From an uncultured Lachnospiraceae bacterium (GTDB taxonomy: Bacteria > Bacillota > Clostridia > Lachnospirales > Lachnospiraceae): a stretch of DNA of 9,457 nucleotides. Positions 1-5,664 of this stretch are shown here, in pieces. The DNA is taken from assembly GCA_958444395.1 (NCBI GenBank), contig CAUCOL010000043.1:1-9457 (forward strand), given 5' to 3'. The stretch's first letter is position 1, and each line of letters opens with the position of its first letter. The notes beneath the pieces are model-generated. The model saw only the letters and a list, made by a program, of their open reading frames with translations. It was not told where the DNA came from and did no database searches. Both the position numbers and the translations under genes were made by a program.

Positions 1-55
1 GAAAAGTTTGAGAAATAAATAATATTCAAACCTATACAACAATTTCTGGGGATAT

Positions 56-118
56 GTGGGAGTTTGAGAATGATGCAGCAAACCCACCAGGAGAAAATGA
101 TAACCGTTTAAAATGGTT
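56..118 (+). promoter_or_regulatory. Structured leader upstream of the acetyltransferase
   Basis: Two inverted repeats sit in the leader. The first pairs GTGG (56-59) plus GTTTG (62-66) with CAAAC (79-83) plus CCAC (84-87) around a 12-nt loop. The second pairs AACCGTT (102-108) with AATGGTT (112-118) around TAA, with one G-T pair, and is followed by a T-rich stretch (TTGCGATTTT). The second could be a weak terminator of a gene to the left or an attenuator for the gene at 149. A 10-bp direct repeat AGTTTGAGAA occurs at 5-14 and 61-70. No known riboswitch consensus was recognised and no convincing -35/-10 pair was seen. Confidence 0.3.
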
Positions 119-148
119 TTGCGATTTTAGAGGAAGGGGTTACCTATT

Positions 149-733
149 ATGACAGAAAAGGAAAAAGCAGCATCGGGTATGTTATATAATAATAATTATG
201 ACAAAGAGTTGATCAGGGAACGGATGGCGTGTCAGTGTAAGTGTTATGAATACAATCAGATCATTCCCAGTGATATCGATCAGAGAAAATCCAAGATTCG
301 CGAGATTATACCGAATTTGGGCGATGATTTTGTGATTGAACAGCCATTTCGATGCGATTTCGGTTATAATATTCATATCGGGCATCATTTTTTCTCTAAT
401 TTTAATCTTGTGATCCTGGATGAGGCTGCTGTAACGATTGGGGATTATGTATTTATTGCGCCGGATTGTGGTATATACACGGCCGGACATCCGATCAATG
501 CGGCGCAGCGGAATGAGGGGCTGGAGTATGCAAAACCGGTGACGATCGGGAGTCATGTCTGGATCGGTGGTGGAGTGAGGATTGTACCGGGTGTAACGAT
601 AGGCAATAACGTTGTCATCGGGAGTGGGAGCGTCGTGACGAGGGACATTCCGGATGGTGTTGTGGCAGCAGGGAATCCGTGCCGCGTGATCCGTGAGATT
701 GCAAAAGAGGATTGGGGTGAAGTGGGCCAGTGA
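149..733 (+). CDS. Maltose/galactoside-type O-acetyltransferase (left-handed beta-helix)
   Basis: A 194-residue cytoplasmic acetyl-CoA-dependent O-acetyltransferase of the maltose acetyltransferase/LacA/NodL group, which acetylates a hydroxyl of a sugar or sugar-like acceptor. Residues 1-55 match the N-terminal Mac cap (MLYNNNYDKELIRERMAC, then the helix ending near IIPNLG). Residues 60-180 are hexapeptide repeats, for example VTIGDYVFIAP, VTIGSHVWIGGGV and VTIGNNVVIGSGSVV. The catalytic histidine of the family is H114 in TAGHP, and the tail motif AGNPCRVIR is typical. Length fits the family (about 185-200). The ATG at 149 follows GAGGAAGGGG at a suitable distance. It overlaps the next gene by 4 bp, so they are probably co-translated. 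The true acceptor cannot be read from sequence; maltose or glucose is only the family default. Confidence 0.9.
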   Translation: MTEKEKAASGMLYNNNYDKELIRERMACQCKCYEYNQIIPSDIDQRKSKIREIIPNLGDDFVIEQPFRCDFGYNIHIGHHFFSNFNLVILDEAAVTIGDYVFIAPDCGIYTAGHPINAAQRNEGLEYAKPVTIGSHVWIGGGVRIVPGVTIGNNVVIGSGSVVTRDIPDGVVAAGNPCRVIREIAKEDWGEVGQ

Positions 734-951
734 GAAAATATAAGATTGTTTGTATCGAGGAGGATGACTTCGGCTGCGAGGGCAGACCGGAAGGATATAT
801 TCCTATGGTATCCGTTCATTTAGAGGATGAACTGGGAGAGCAGATTATAATACGAATGGAAGATGCAGTGATGTATGAAAGAAAACTGGATGTTGGTACG
901 TATGTCATACTGGGACAGGATCATACGTTATATGCGTCAGATATGCAATAG
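730..951 (+). CDS. Small acidic protein of unknown function, coupled to the acetyltransferase
   Basis: A 73-residue protein starting at GTG (730-732), which overlaps the TGA of the acetyltransferase (731-733) in a GTGA arrangement typical of translational coupling. A G-rich stretch (GGGGTGAAGTGGG) just upstream could serve as the ribosome binding site. The product is acidic, has no signal peptide or membrane segment, and has alternating hydrophobic and charged stretches (YKIVCIEEDDFGC, PMVSVHLEDELGEQIIIRM, TYVILGQDHTLYA) that suggest a small beta-rich domain. I do not recognise the family. The last six codons (ASDMQ-stop) lie in a 20-bp sequence repeated 65 bp downstream. Confidence 0.65.
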   Translation: MRKYKIVCIEEDDFGCEGRPEGYIPMVSVHLEDELGEQIIIRMEDAVMYERKLDVGTYVILGQDHTLYASDMQ

Positions 952-1022
952 TTCTGGAACAGATGTGTGCCGTCAGACCATTGTCAGGTATGTTGTAAGC
1001 GTCAGATATGCAATAGTTTTGG
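934..1022 (+). repeat. 24-bp direct repeat, period 65, at a gene end
   Basis: GCGTCAGATATGCAATAGTT occurs at 934-953 and 999-1018. Extended to 24 bp the copies (934-957 and 999-1022) differ at one base. The first copy contains the end and stop codon of the 73-residue gene; the second lies just before the TATAAT box preceding the zinc-ribbon gene. It looks like the remnant of a short tandem duplication that carried the gene tail downstream. Confidence 0.75.
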
Positions 1023-1038
1023 CACAAAATGTTATAAT
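1009..1038 (+). promoter_or_regulatory. Probable promoter of the zinc-ribbon gene
   Basis: A perfect TATAAT lies at 1033-1038, 39 bp before the ATG at 1078. The best-spaced upstream hexamer is a poor -35, TGCAAT at 1009-1014 (18-nt spacer), so this is a -10-driven assignment. A TTGGCA at 1019-1024 is too close (8 nt) to be its -35. A ribosome binding site (AAGGAAG) lies at about 1063-1069. Confidence 0.5.
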
Positions 1039-1077
1039 AGTCTGCAGGACAGAGTTTTTTGAAAGGAAGTAAGAAAA

Positions 1078-1347
1078 ATGTATTATGTACCGGATGGAAC
1101 GCAGAGATGTGGGTATTATGAATGTGATAAATGCGGAAGCCGTTTTTTAGATTTGAAGATCGGACCTTCCATAGTATGTCCTTATTGCGGAGAAGAACCT
1201 GATATGGAGATTGGACCGGATGAGGAGATGCCTGTGATCACAGAAGATGCCAGACTGATTCAAATGCTTTCCGGTGAGGATGAGATCGAGAAATATGATC
1301 AGCTTCTGAGCCTGGCATTGACAGGGGGAGACTATAATTGGATATAG
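1078..1347 (+). CDS. Small zinc-ribbon protein of unknown function
   Basis: An 89-residue protein with two CxxC knuckles, CDKC (residues 16-19) and CPYC (34-37), spaced as in a zinc ribbon, with a further lone cysteine at 11. The C-terminal half is acidic (EEPDMEIGPDEEMP) and ends in a short predicted helix (DEIEKYDQLLSLAL). There is no signal peptide or membrane segment. The ATG is preceded by GAAAGGAAG. Zinc ribbons of this size often mediate protein or nucleic-acid contacts, but nothing here identifies a partner. It converges on the symporter gene with only 10 bp between the stop codons and no clear terminator. Confidence 0.75.
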   Translation: MYYVPDGTQRCGYYECDKCGSRFLDLKIGPSIVCPYCGEEPDMEIGPDEEMPVITEDARLIQMLSGEDEIEKYDQLLSLALTGGDYNWI

Positions 1348-1357
1348 CCTCCTGGAC

Positions 1358-2746
1358 TTATGTCTGTTTATTTCGTTCATATTCTTTTAATTCTTTTAAG
1401 GCCTTTTCGCCCTGTGGGTAGAGCACGATGACATTGAATATGGTCATCAGTCCGATACCAACATCGCCCAGATCCCATACAAAGGTATAAGCTGCCAGTC
1501 CACCGACAAACAGCATGCCAAGTGCCAGAAGTTTATAGGCTGTCTGCCAGAACCAGTGATCGCCAAACAGATAAGACACATTGCTTCGGGCATAAAATAA
1601 TATTCCCAGAAAGGTAGAAAAACTGAATAAAAATAAAGTGATGGCAATGAAGATAGTGCCAAAGCTGCCGAGATGATAATTCATGGCGGTCTGAAGCAGA
1701 TCCATACCTTCCAGTCCGGATACTACATGTTTGGGTGCCAGCAGCATGATCATGGCAGTACAACTGCAGATCACGATCGTATCAATAAAAACGCCCAGTG
1801 CCTGCACCAGTCCGGCTTTTACCGGCTGATCACATTCGGCAGCAGCGGCAGCACAAGGGGCAGAACCGGATCCTGCTTCGTTTGAGAAAAGCCCGCGTTT
1901 GATCCCGTTCATCAGTACGGCGCCAAAGCCACCGGCAGCAGCCTGTCGCAGGCCAAAGGCTTCCTGAAAGATTCTTGCAAATACACCGGGCAAATGCTGA
2001 ATATTTATCAGGATGATAAATACAGTGATCGCAAAGTAGCAGACTGCCATCACGGGCACGATCAGATCCAGTACCTTTACCGTAGCATTTTTGCGAAGAA
2101 CGATCAGAGCCGCCAGGATGACCAGTACAACGGTGGTGTAGATCGGCGGAATATGAAATGCATTTTTCAGGGAAGATACGACGGAGTTACTGATAACCTG
2201 GCTGATGCCACACCAGCAGATCAGACCCGACAGTGCGAACAGGCAGGATAGGAGTGTCCGCTTTTTTGGACAGCCCAACTTTTCCTCGATAAATGCGTGA
2301 ATATAGTAAGCAGGTCCTCCACGGTATCCGCCGTATAGAGGATCCTTTTGCTTATACAATTGTGCCAGAGTAGCTTCTACAAAGGCAGTCGAAGAGCCGA
2401 TCAGTGCAGTGACCCACATCCAGAAAACGGCACCGGCTCCTCCGACGGAGATTGCAGCGACCACGCCGACCAGATTTCCCATACCGACACGTGTGGCGGT
2501 TGATACCAGAAGTGCCTGAAAAGCGGATAAGCTGCCTGCGTGTTCTTTTTTCTCCAATAAGGCATTTACCATATTGGGGAATAACCGCAGCGGAAGAAAA
2601 CGGGTGCGGATCGTAAAATAGATCCCGGTTGGGATCAGCAGAAGGATCAGCAGAGAGATGCCCAGACTGCTTCCGTTTGCCAGCGGAATGTGGATCAGAT
2701 CCCCCCAGAGGAATGTGTATATTTTTTCGATACCAGTGACGATCAT
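1358..2746 (-). CDS. Sodium:alanine/glycine-type symporter (AGCS family)
   Basis: A 462-residue integral membrane protein of the AGCS family, which imports alanine, glycine or a related small amino acid together with Na+ across the cytoplasmic membrane. Family signatures are visible: ATRVGMGNLVGVVAAISVGG at residues 84-103, GGYRGGPAYYI at 139-149, and NGIKRGLFSNEAGSGSAPCA at 280-299. About ten hydrophobic segments run from residue 29 to about 445, and the tail is charged (KALKELKEYERNKQT). Length fits the family (440-490). The ATG at 2746 is preceded by AAGAAGGGAT on the minus strand. It is divergent from a LysR regulator, and its promoter and a LysR-type site lie in the gap, so the regulator probably controls it. 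Substrate among alanine, glycine, glutamine or D-alanine is not decidable by eye. Confidence 0.92.
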   Translation of the reverse strand: MIVTGIEKIYTFLWGDLIHIPLANGSSLGISLLILLLIPTGIYFTIRTRFLPLRLFPNMVNALLEKKEHAGSLSAFQALLVSTATRVGMGNLVGVVAAISVGGAGAVFWMWVTALIGSSTAFVEATLAQLYKQKDPLYGGYRGGPAYYIHAFIEEKLGCPKKRTLLSCLFALSGLICWCGISQVISNSVVSSLKNAFHIPPIYTTVVLVILAALIVLRKNATVKVLDLIVPVMAVCYFAITVFIILINIQHLPGVFARIFQEAFGLRQAAAGGFGAVLMNGIKRGLFSNEAGSGSAPCAAAAAECDQPVKAGLVQALGVFIDTIVICSCTAMIMLLAPKHVVSGLEGMDLLQTAMNYHLGSFGTIFIAITLFLFSFSTFLGILFYARSNVSYLFGDHWFWQTAYKLLALGMLFVGGLAAYTFVWDLGDVGIGLMTIFNVIVLYPQGEKALKELKEYERNKQT

Positions 2747-2781
2747 GGGTTCTATCCCTTCTTTACATTTTTTATAGTTCT

Positions 2782-2810
2782 ATTATATAATTCCTAATAG
2801 CATCTGTAAA
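2782..2810 (-). promoter_or_regulatory. Sigma-A promoter of the symporter gene
   Basis: Read on the minus strand, TTTACA (2810-2805) and a perfect TATAAT (2787-2782) are separated by 17 nt. Transcription would start near 2775, giving a leader of roughly 29 nt that contains the ribosome binding site AAGAAGGGAT. This is one of the best promoters in the window. Confidence 0.8.
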
Positions 2811-2830
2811 ATGAATAGATTTGCAATATA

Positions 2831-2849
2831 TCATCGAAAAACTCGATGA
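2831..2849. promoter_or_regulatory. Candidate LysR-type operator (T-N11-A inverted repeat)
   Basis: TCATCGA (2831-2837) and TCGATGA (2843-2849) form a perfect 7-bp inverted repeat around AAAAC. It contains the T-N11-A core of LysR-type recognition sites. Its centre (2840) is about 65 bp upstream of the predicted symporter transcription start (about 2775), the usual location of the LysR recognition site at an activated promoter. It lies in the gap between the symporter and a lysR gene. Confidence 0.6.
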
Positions 2850-2862
2850 CAAATTAAAAAAA

Positions 2863-2976
2863 CAGAATGTTGATGAAGAAACAGGACGAAGAAAGAGAAA
2901 CAGGACGTGGAAAGATAACTAGGACGAAGAAAGAGAAACAGGATGTTGACAGAGAAGCAGGACGAAACACCACGGA
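2863..2976. repeat. 38-bp tandem repeat, three copies, purine-rich
   Basis: Three 38-bp units start at 2863, 2901 and 2939, each beginning CAG and carrying AGGACGAA at unit positions 21-28. Units 1 and 2 are identical over the end of the unit (AGGACGAAGAAAGAGAAACAGGA spans the junctions, at 2883-2905 and 2921-2943). Units 1 and 3 share a similar first part (CAGAATGTTGA against CAGGATGTTGA). The plus strand is almost all purine. It occupies the leader side of the lysR gene. No convincing protein is encoded here. Confidence 0.75.
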
Positions 2977-3051
2977 TTGCTGTTTCTCCGACCAGAAAAA
3001 AGGGGAAAACTGCGTAACAGCGCAGAGAATGTGGAAAGGAAAAGCAGATAG

Positions 3052-3921
3052 ATGGATTTAAAAAACATAGAGACATTTATATCGGTGGCAGAGTTGGGCA
3101 GCTTTACAAAGACTGCCAGACGGCTGGGGTATTCGCAATCGACGGTGTCTTTTCAGATACACCAGCTGGAGGAGGAACTGGGGACGCTCTTATTTGAGAG
3201 GGTCAATCATACGGTGAAGCTGACCGCCAGAGGAAGTGAGATACTGGCTGTTGCACAGCATATGATGGAATTGTCAAGAAATATGGAGGAGATTGCGGGA
3301 GAGAAGCAGAATTTTTCGGGTAAGGTACGGATTGCGATGGCAGATTCTCTGTGTCATTGGCTTTTTTGGGATCATTATGAAGCATTTCATCGTCAATATC
3401 CGGAGATATTTGTTCAGGTGATGACAGCAAGTACACAGGAAATGTTTCGGATGCTGAATCAGAATGAAGCTGATCTGGTATATACATTGGATCGCCACAT
3501 CTACGACTCGAAATATGTGATTGCGTCGGAGCGTCAGGTGGATGCGCATTTCGTTGTGTCACCGACGCATCCTTTGGCGCAGCGGGATGCGATACAGGTT
3601 GAGGAACTGCTGGGAGAGGCTTTTATTTTGACGGAAAAAGGAATGAGCTATCGTCAGTTGCTGGAAGAGGAGCTTGCCAGCCGATCGATGCAGATACGCC
3701 CTTTCCTGGAAATAGGAGATACATTACTAATCTGCCATCTGCTGGAGAAAAATATGGGGATCTCTTTTTTGCCGGATTATGTAACGCAGCGTTTTGTACA
3801 GAAAGGAAGCCTGCAGCGCCTTTCGGTAACAGACTTTTCTGTCGGTGTCTGGAAGCAGCTGTTATATCGCAGGGACAAGTGGTGCACACCGCAGATGCAG
3901 TGCGTAATAGAGTATTTATAG
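3052..3921 (+). CDS. LysR-family transcriptional regulator
   Basis: A 289-residue cytoplasmic DNA-binding regulator of normal LysR length. Residues 1-60 are the winged helix-turn-helix (NIETFISVAELGSFTKTARR, then SQSTVSFQIHQLEEELGTLL and FERVNHTVKLTARG), followed by the linker helix. Residues about 90-289 form the periplasmic-binding-like effector domain (KVRIAMADSLCHWLF; EADLVYTLDR; LLEKNMGISFLPDYVTQ). The ATG at 3052 follows GGAAAGGAAAAG. It is divergent from the AGCS symporter, and a T-N11-A inverted repeat lies at about -65 of the symporter promoter, so the symporter is its likely target and a small amino acid or related metabolite a plausible effector. No promoter for lysR itself could be assigned with confidence. 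Confidence 0.92.
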   Translation: MDLKNIETFISVAELGSFTKTARRLGYSQSTVSFQIHQLEEELGTLLFERVNHTVKLTARGSEILAVAQHMMELSRNMEEIAGEKQNFSGKVRIAMADSLCHWLFWDHYEAFHRQYPEIFVQVMTASTQEMFRMLNQNEADLVYTLDRHIYDSKYVIASERQVDAHFVVSPTHPLAQRDAIQVEELLGEAFILTEKGMSYRQLLEEELASRSMQIRPFLEIGDTLLICHLLEKNMGISFLPDYVTQRFVQKGSLQRLSVTDFSVGVWKQLLYRRDKWCTPQMQCVIEYL

Positions 3922-3936
3922 TTCCGGTAGCTATAA
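3916..3936. terminator. Weak bidirectional terminator candidate between convergent genes
   Basis: TTATAGTT (3916-3923) can pair with AGCTATAA (3929-3936), including one T-G pair, around the 5-nt loop CCGGT. It overlaps the lysR stop codon and lies just beyond the PAP2 stop. The following plus-strand sequence CATCTTATTT is moderately T-rich. The stem is AT-rich, so the call is tentative. Confidence 0.35.
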
Positions 3937-3940
3937 CATC

Positions 3941-4576
3941 TTATTTCCCCTTGTATCTGGCACGCAGAAAGGAGCTTAGCAGATAACCGATCTCAAAGGC
4001 GGCGATACCTCCAAACATATCTACGATGACATGCTGCTTGATAAATAAAGTCGATGCAAACACGCCGAGTGACATCAGGACAGTAACCGGGCGATACCAT
4101 TTTGGGACTTTCTTCATACAAAAGGCAGCGTGAATACAGCACCAGCTTTCCAGACAGTGGATCGAAGGAAAAAGATTTACCGGTGGATCAGACTGATAGA
4201 TGAAGCGTACCAGCAGATCAAACAATCCGGTTCCTGTAATATCCGGGCGTGCCAGGGTCGTTGGCATCAGCAGAAAGAAAAACAGGCAGATGATCTTAGA
4301 GAAGATATCTGCGATCACGAAACGGTAGCAGAAGTTTTTGCTTTCGCGGGCGATCAACAGGTAGTTTATGATCCATTGGGCAAATGCCAGTACATAAAAC
4401 AGTACGAAAGGAGATACAAAGGGAATCATCGTATCCAGGGGAGTTTCCAGAGAGGAAAAAGTCAGATGCTCCCGAAAAAGGGAGACGCCGACATAGACCA
4501 TCATATTGACAGCCACAGCGGTAATCAGTGGGACAACAGCGTATCCCGGAATCAGGGATTTAATTTTCTCTTGCAT
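3941..4576 (-). CDS. PAP2-family membrane phosphatase/phosphotransferase
   Basis: A 211-residue membrane protein with about five or six hydrophobic segments. It carries PAP2-superfamily motifs: RP in TTLARPDI, FPSIHCLESW (the PSxH motif), and STLFIKQHVIVD, giving S-T-x5-H-x3-D. The usual SR-x5-H-x3-D motif has Arg where this has Thr; the S-T form occurs in the PAP2_3/Aur1-like subgroup. Expected chemistry is dephosphorylation of phosphatidate or another lipid phosphate, or transfer of a lipid phosphate head group. The ATG at 4576 lies 17 bp inside psd and follows GAGAGGTGATC on the minus strand, a strong Shine-Dalgarno match, so it is translated as part of the lipid cluster. Substrate is unresolved. 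Confidence 0.82.
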   Translation of the reverse strand: MQEKIKSLIPGYAVVPLITAVAVNMMVYVGVSLFREHLTFSSLETPLDTMIPFVSPFVLFYVLAFAQWIINYLLIARESKNFCYRFVIADIFSKIICLFFFLLMPTTLARPDITGTGLFDLLVRFIYQSDPPVNLFPSIHCLESWCCIHAAFCMKKVPKWYRPVTVLMSLGVFASTLFIKQHVIVDMFGGIAAFEIGYLLSSFLRARYKGK

Positions 4577-5378
4577 GACCGATCACCTCTCCCATCCTGA
4601 CGGATGTTTCCTTTCCTTGCAGGGATTGCTTTATGAGATCCTGACGGATATGCACCTGATCTTTCGATACCAGGACAATGACCGTGGAACCTCCATATTG
4701 AAAATATCCCTTTTCTTTTCCGCGGATCGCGGTAGCTTTTCCCTCATGGTTTACGATACGTCCGACCAGCATGGCGCCGACTTCCATCTGAGTGACGGTA
4801 CCGAAATGTTTTGTCCGGATGCAGGTATATTCCCGACTGTTTTCTGTAAATACAGACTCCTGCTCCAGAGCGATCGGGCGAACCGTATGTAAGATACCGG
4901 GCAGATGCACATTCTGGCACTTTGCACCACTGTCTACATAACAGTAACGGTGATAGTGGTTGACGCAGAGACGAAAAACGAAACAGTAGCCATCCCGGTA
5001 GGTATCTGCCAGTTTTTTGTTGCGCAGCAGAGACTGCAGTGTATAATGGCTCTGCTTGATCGGCAGCACAGTCGTATCCTGAATGCGCCAGACCGATAAA
5101 AGGCCGTCGCAGGGGGCGATCAGGTGCATTGGGTCAGGATCGACCGGACGCAGGCCTTCACGGATCCTGCGGGAGAAGAAATCATTGAAACTGTGGATCG
5201 AATCGGTTTCATAATCTGCCAGTTCAATCCGGTTATGTTTTACAAAGGGTCTAATCAGAAAACGAGACGCCCCGCTATCCAGAAAATGTCCACAGAGCTC
5301 TGAGAGCGCCGGCTTTGTGAGTACTTTCAGAATACAGCGTCCGGGGATCGTGTGGTATAAAAACTGCAAAGAATCCAT
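4560..5378 (-). CDS. psd: Phosphatidylserine decarboxylase proenzyme
   Basis: It converts phosphatidylserine to phosphatidylethanolamine at the membrane, using a pyruvoyl group made by self-cleavage. With the chosen start the protein has 272 residues. The cleavage site is YGGST: cleavage between G230 and S231 would leave a pyruvoyl at S231. The usual motif is LGST; GGST is a variant. D91 in PCDG and H143 in HYHRYC fit the Asp-His-Ser processing triad, and FNDFFSRRI (64-72) is a family motif. The reading frame extends upstream to 5414, but the ATG at 5378 is preceded by AAAAGGAGGATTTC, an ideal ribosome binding site, whereas the upstream ATG has none. It follows pssA, from which it is separated by a palindromic element, and overlaps the PAP2 gene. 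Confidence 0.93.
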   Translation of the reverse strand: MDSLQFLYHTIPGRCILKVLTKPALSELCGHFLDSGASRFLIRPFVKHNRIELADYETDSIHSFNDFFSRRIREGLRPVDPDPMHLIAPCDGLLSVWRIQDTTVLPIKQSHYTLQSLLRNKKLADTYRDGYCFVFRLCVNHYHRYCYVDSGAKCQNVHLPGILHTVRPIALEQESVFTENSREYTCIRTKHFGTVTQMEVGAMLVGRIVNHEGKATAIRGKEKGYFQYGGSTVIVLVSKDQVHIRQDLIKQSLQGKETSVRMGEVIGHAREN

Positions 5379-5417
5379 GAAATCCTCCTTTTCTTTTCCG
5401 TAGCAGTGTGTCAAAAA

Positions 5418-5457
5418 TGCTTTGTATCAGCCGGAGTAAGTTGACCGATACAAAGCA
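5418..5457 (-). terminator. Terminator or attenuator hairpin in the psd leader
   Basis: TGCTTTGTATC (minus strand, 5457-5447) and GATACAAAGCA (5428-5418) form a perfect 11-bp inverted repeat around an 18-nt loop, followed on the minus strand by TTTTTGACAC. This could end transcripts coming from pssA, or act as an attenuator or operator for psd, whose start codon is 40 bp further on. The short T-run and AT-rich stem keep the terminator reading tentative; the inverted repeat itself is certain. Confidence 0.55.
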
Positions 5458-5479
5458 CGATAATTCCATAGTAAACTAT

Positions 5480-5518
5480 TTTATAGCAGGCATTTTATTA
5501 ATGAGATTAAAGTGTCAA
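5480..5518 (-). promoter_or_regulatory. Candidate psd promoter at the MITE edge
   Basis: Read on the minus strand, TTGACA (5518-5513) lies in the end repeat of the palindromic element and points towards psd. TAAAAT (5497-5492) follows at a 15-nt spacing, shorter than ideal. A separate extended -10, TGC-TATAAA (5488-5480), lies further downstream without a good -35. Either could drive psd; both are weak by consensus. Confidence 0.4.
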
Positions 5519-5664
5519 AAGGTCTGAATTTCCCTGACGGGCTATTTTTCTGAATTTTTGACCACAATATCTATCAACGATGTGCCGTATCGCCTCAAGA
5601 TATTGTAGCACAAATCTTCAAAAAAATATCTCCGTCATGAAAAAGGACTTTTGACACCTTAATC
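5504..5664. mobile_element. MITE-like palindromic element with 6-bp target duplication
   Basis: A 161-bp sequence with terminal inverted repeats: AGATTAAAGTGTCAAAAG at the left against AGATTAAGGTGTCAAAAG read inwards from the right (the last base of the right end is shared with the flank). Pairing continues imperfectly inwards (TGACGG, TATTTTT-TGAA, ACAATATCT) to a centre near CGATGTGCCGTATCG, so the whole element can fold into one long hairpin. TTAATG flanks it at 5498-5503 and 5665-5670, as expected for a 6-bp target duplication. It has no open reading frame, so it would be non-autonomous. The right copy of TTAATG supplies the last codon and stop of pssA. The transposase family that would mobilise it is unknown. 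Confidence 0.7.

Noticed and set aside
98..112. Four-codon leader peptide (ATG ATA ACC GTT TAA) after AGGAG
   Set aside because: Spacing of three bases to the ATG is too short and the peptide has no run of regulatory codons.
1019..1038. Sigma-54 promoter (TTGGCAC) before the zinc-ribbon gene
   Set aside because: The -24-like TGGCAC is not followed at the right distance by TTGC; the TATAAT box explains the site better.
2867..3061. 64-residue plus-strand frame before and overlapping lysR
   Set aside because: It is Lys/Glu/Arg-rich only because of the 38-bp purine repeat, overlaps the lysR start, lacks a good ribosome binding site and has no recognisable domain.
4130..4600. 156-residue plus-strand frame
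   Set aside because: Antisense to the PAP2 gene, whose motifs and overlap with psd are clear.
5504..5664. CRISPR or tRNA-like interpretation of the palindrome
   Set aside because: There are no repeat-spacer units and no cloverleaf; the pairing is one long hairpin with transposon-like ends.
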